From Pithys albifrons albifrons (lineage: Eukaryota; Chordata; Aves; Passeriformes; Thamnophilidae), in the NCBI RefSeq assembly GCF_047495875.1, contig NC_092462.1, positions 30,910,023-30,974,022 on the forward strand: a stretch of 64,000 bases of DNA. Reading direction: 5' to 3'. The notes below the pieces were generated by a model. It made no database searches and was not told the origin of the DNA. It saw only the letters and a program-made list of their open reading frames with translations. A program made the position numbers and the translations under genes. Shown piece after piece: positions 62,901-64,000 of the stretch. The first letter of the stretch is position 1, and every line of letters starts with the position of its first letter.

Positions 62901-64000
62901 CCCTTGGAGGGGAAAATTCCATTTTTCTACGTTGCATTCTTTAATAATGTATGTTAATGAAACTTTTAAAGATTTGGCTGTTTCTACTCCTCTGCAAAAT
63001 CTATGCACTCGCTGCTTCTGTTATTTCTTTCCCTCTTTGCCTCTCTGTTTGGTAAGACCTGTGCTTTAGCCATTAATACTCTGTTTCCTGTTTTTTTCTT
63101 TGTAATGTTAATGTTACCTTTTTTGTCACTAGCCTAGTCTAGAGCTTGAACACTCCAAGGACATCTTATGATGGATCTGGATTTTTCATCAAAATGCCAG
63201 CTGTCTGCATGGTAATGCCACAGCAAAGGTATCTCAACATACAATTCCTCCTGAATTTAGACTCTACATGCCTGTCTGACCTGAATGTCCTCAGTAGGAT
63301 CCATGGCTCACTGGGCTGTCCAAAGCATCATGACATTCTGTCTTGGTGCATCATGGGATCCCCAAGTGACCTCCTGTAGGACTCCACTCCCAACCCGACA
63401 GCTTAGTATCTTCTCAGACACCTAAAAATACAAACAGGCATTTTCCAAAAGATTATAGCTGCCAGTTATGACTGAAAAAGTGTGGATTCCAGTACAGGAC
63501 TAGGTATCTTGAAGTAGAATTTCGCTCCTGGCTTCATCACTGTTCATTTTTGAATATGACATTGCCTTTACCATGACTCTGCTGCCTTATCGATAAAAAG
63601 AAGATAACAACCTTAATCTTATTTGTAAGGTTCCCTGAAACTCACTGGCAAAGGAGGTGTGGCACTGACTGAAATGGGTGAGTTATTTTTGCTGATGTCT
63701 GTAGCTTAAAAGCCTGAGCTAACTGAAGCAGTAGTTAGACAACTAGAGAAATAACTGGGTCGGGAGCTATATTTATGAACAACGACAGGGGCATATTAGT
63801 CATGTGTATAATTTATCTGACAAAGACATATAGTTTGCACCATTTTCTTAAAACAATGGACTGTAAATATGGCAATCTGCTGAATAATTTGAGAGATGAG
63901 TCAATGGGATTTGGTTCAGATCCAACAACTTTTTGAATTATTGAATTCACTACTCCCAGACAGTTATTTGAGCAGCATGCACTGCCAAATGAGTAGGTTC
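56956..64000. other. Unannotated non-coding DNA to the window end
   Basis: No supported gene. A short TC repeat lies at 61829-61842. The segment at about 58130-58400 is AT-rich with several TAAT cores and little repeat character, a possible conserved regulatory element (see findings). A GC-richer patch covers about 58560-58980. Frames of up to 148 codons (61470-61916, minus) and 142 codons (62641-63069, plus) have no domain signature or splice context. Confidence 0.5.
61829..61842. repeat. (CT)n dinucleotide microsatellite
   Basis: About seven CT units within a pyrimidine-rich stretch. Short, ordinary microsatellite. Confidence 0.88.

Overview
The window looks like intergenic or deep intronic DNA from a bird. 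The main evidence is a set of CR1 LINE fragments, including a 3' end closing on the ATTCTATG-type octamer (8535-8602) and a 760-bp CR1 tail with the usual 3' UTR (2315-3074). The rest is AT-leaning, CpG-poor, single-copy-like sequence. I found no protein-coding gene, rRNA, tRNA, CRISPR array or bacterial-type operon that I can support. Open frames over 60 codons are scattered on both strands without domain signatures or convincing exon structure, and the longest lie inside repeats.

Layout. 1-12.7 kb: unannotated DNA, a CR1 tail (2315-3074), small simple repeats and a short young CR1 end. 12.70-13.28 kb: a complete-looking solo LTR on the minus strand, with matching 8-bp inverted termini, TG...CA ends, a flanking CCAT duplication, a TATA-like box and an ATTAAA signal. 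13.3-26.4 kb: unannotated DNA with an AAGCACTTAA-type ancient repeat fragment near 20.1 kb. 26.4-26.9 kb: two old CR1-like fragments in opposite orientations, then a 39-bp minisatellite. 29.2-29.7 kb: a purine-rich stretch running into a GC-rich patch. 33.6, 36.9-37.2 and 51.5 kb: further CR1 fragments. 40.0, 44.8-45.1, 46.0 and 56.8 kb: tetranucleotide and polypyrimidine arrays, including a 310-bp strand-asymmetric CT tract and a (CTTT)n run of about 38 uninterrupted units.

The most interesting item is at 53.88-54.99 kb on the minus strand. It is a decayed Ty3/Gypsy-type retrotransposon pol segment (reverse transcriptase then RNase H), recognised from several separate motifs in the right order and at about the right spacing. 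Ty3/Gypsy elements are generally scarce in birds, where LTR elements are mostly endogenous retroviruses. The copy is broken by stops and frameshifts and the catalytic YMDD position is not preserved.

No genes here act together in a pathway. The window is a record of retroelement insertion and simple-repeat growth, plus a few stretches that might be conserved regulatory DNA or non-coding exons. All family calls come from reading the sequence and from recall of consensus features; no search was run.
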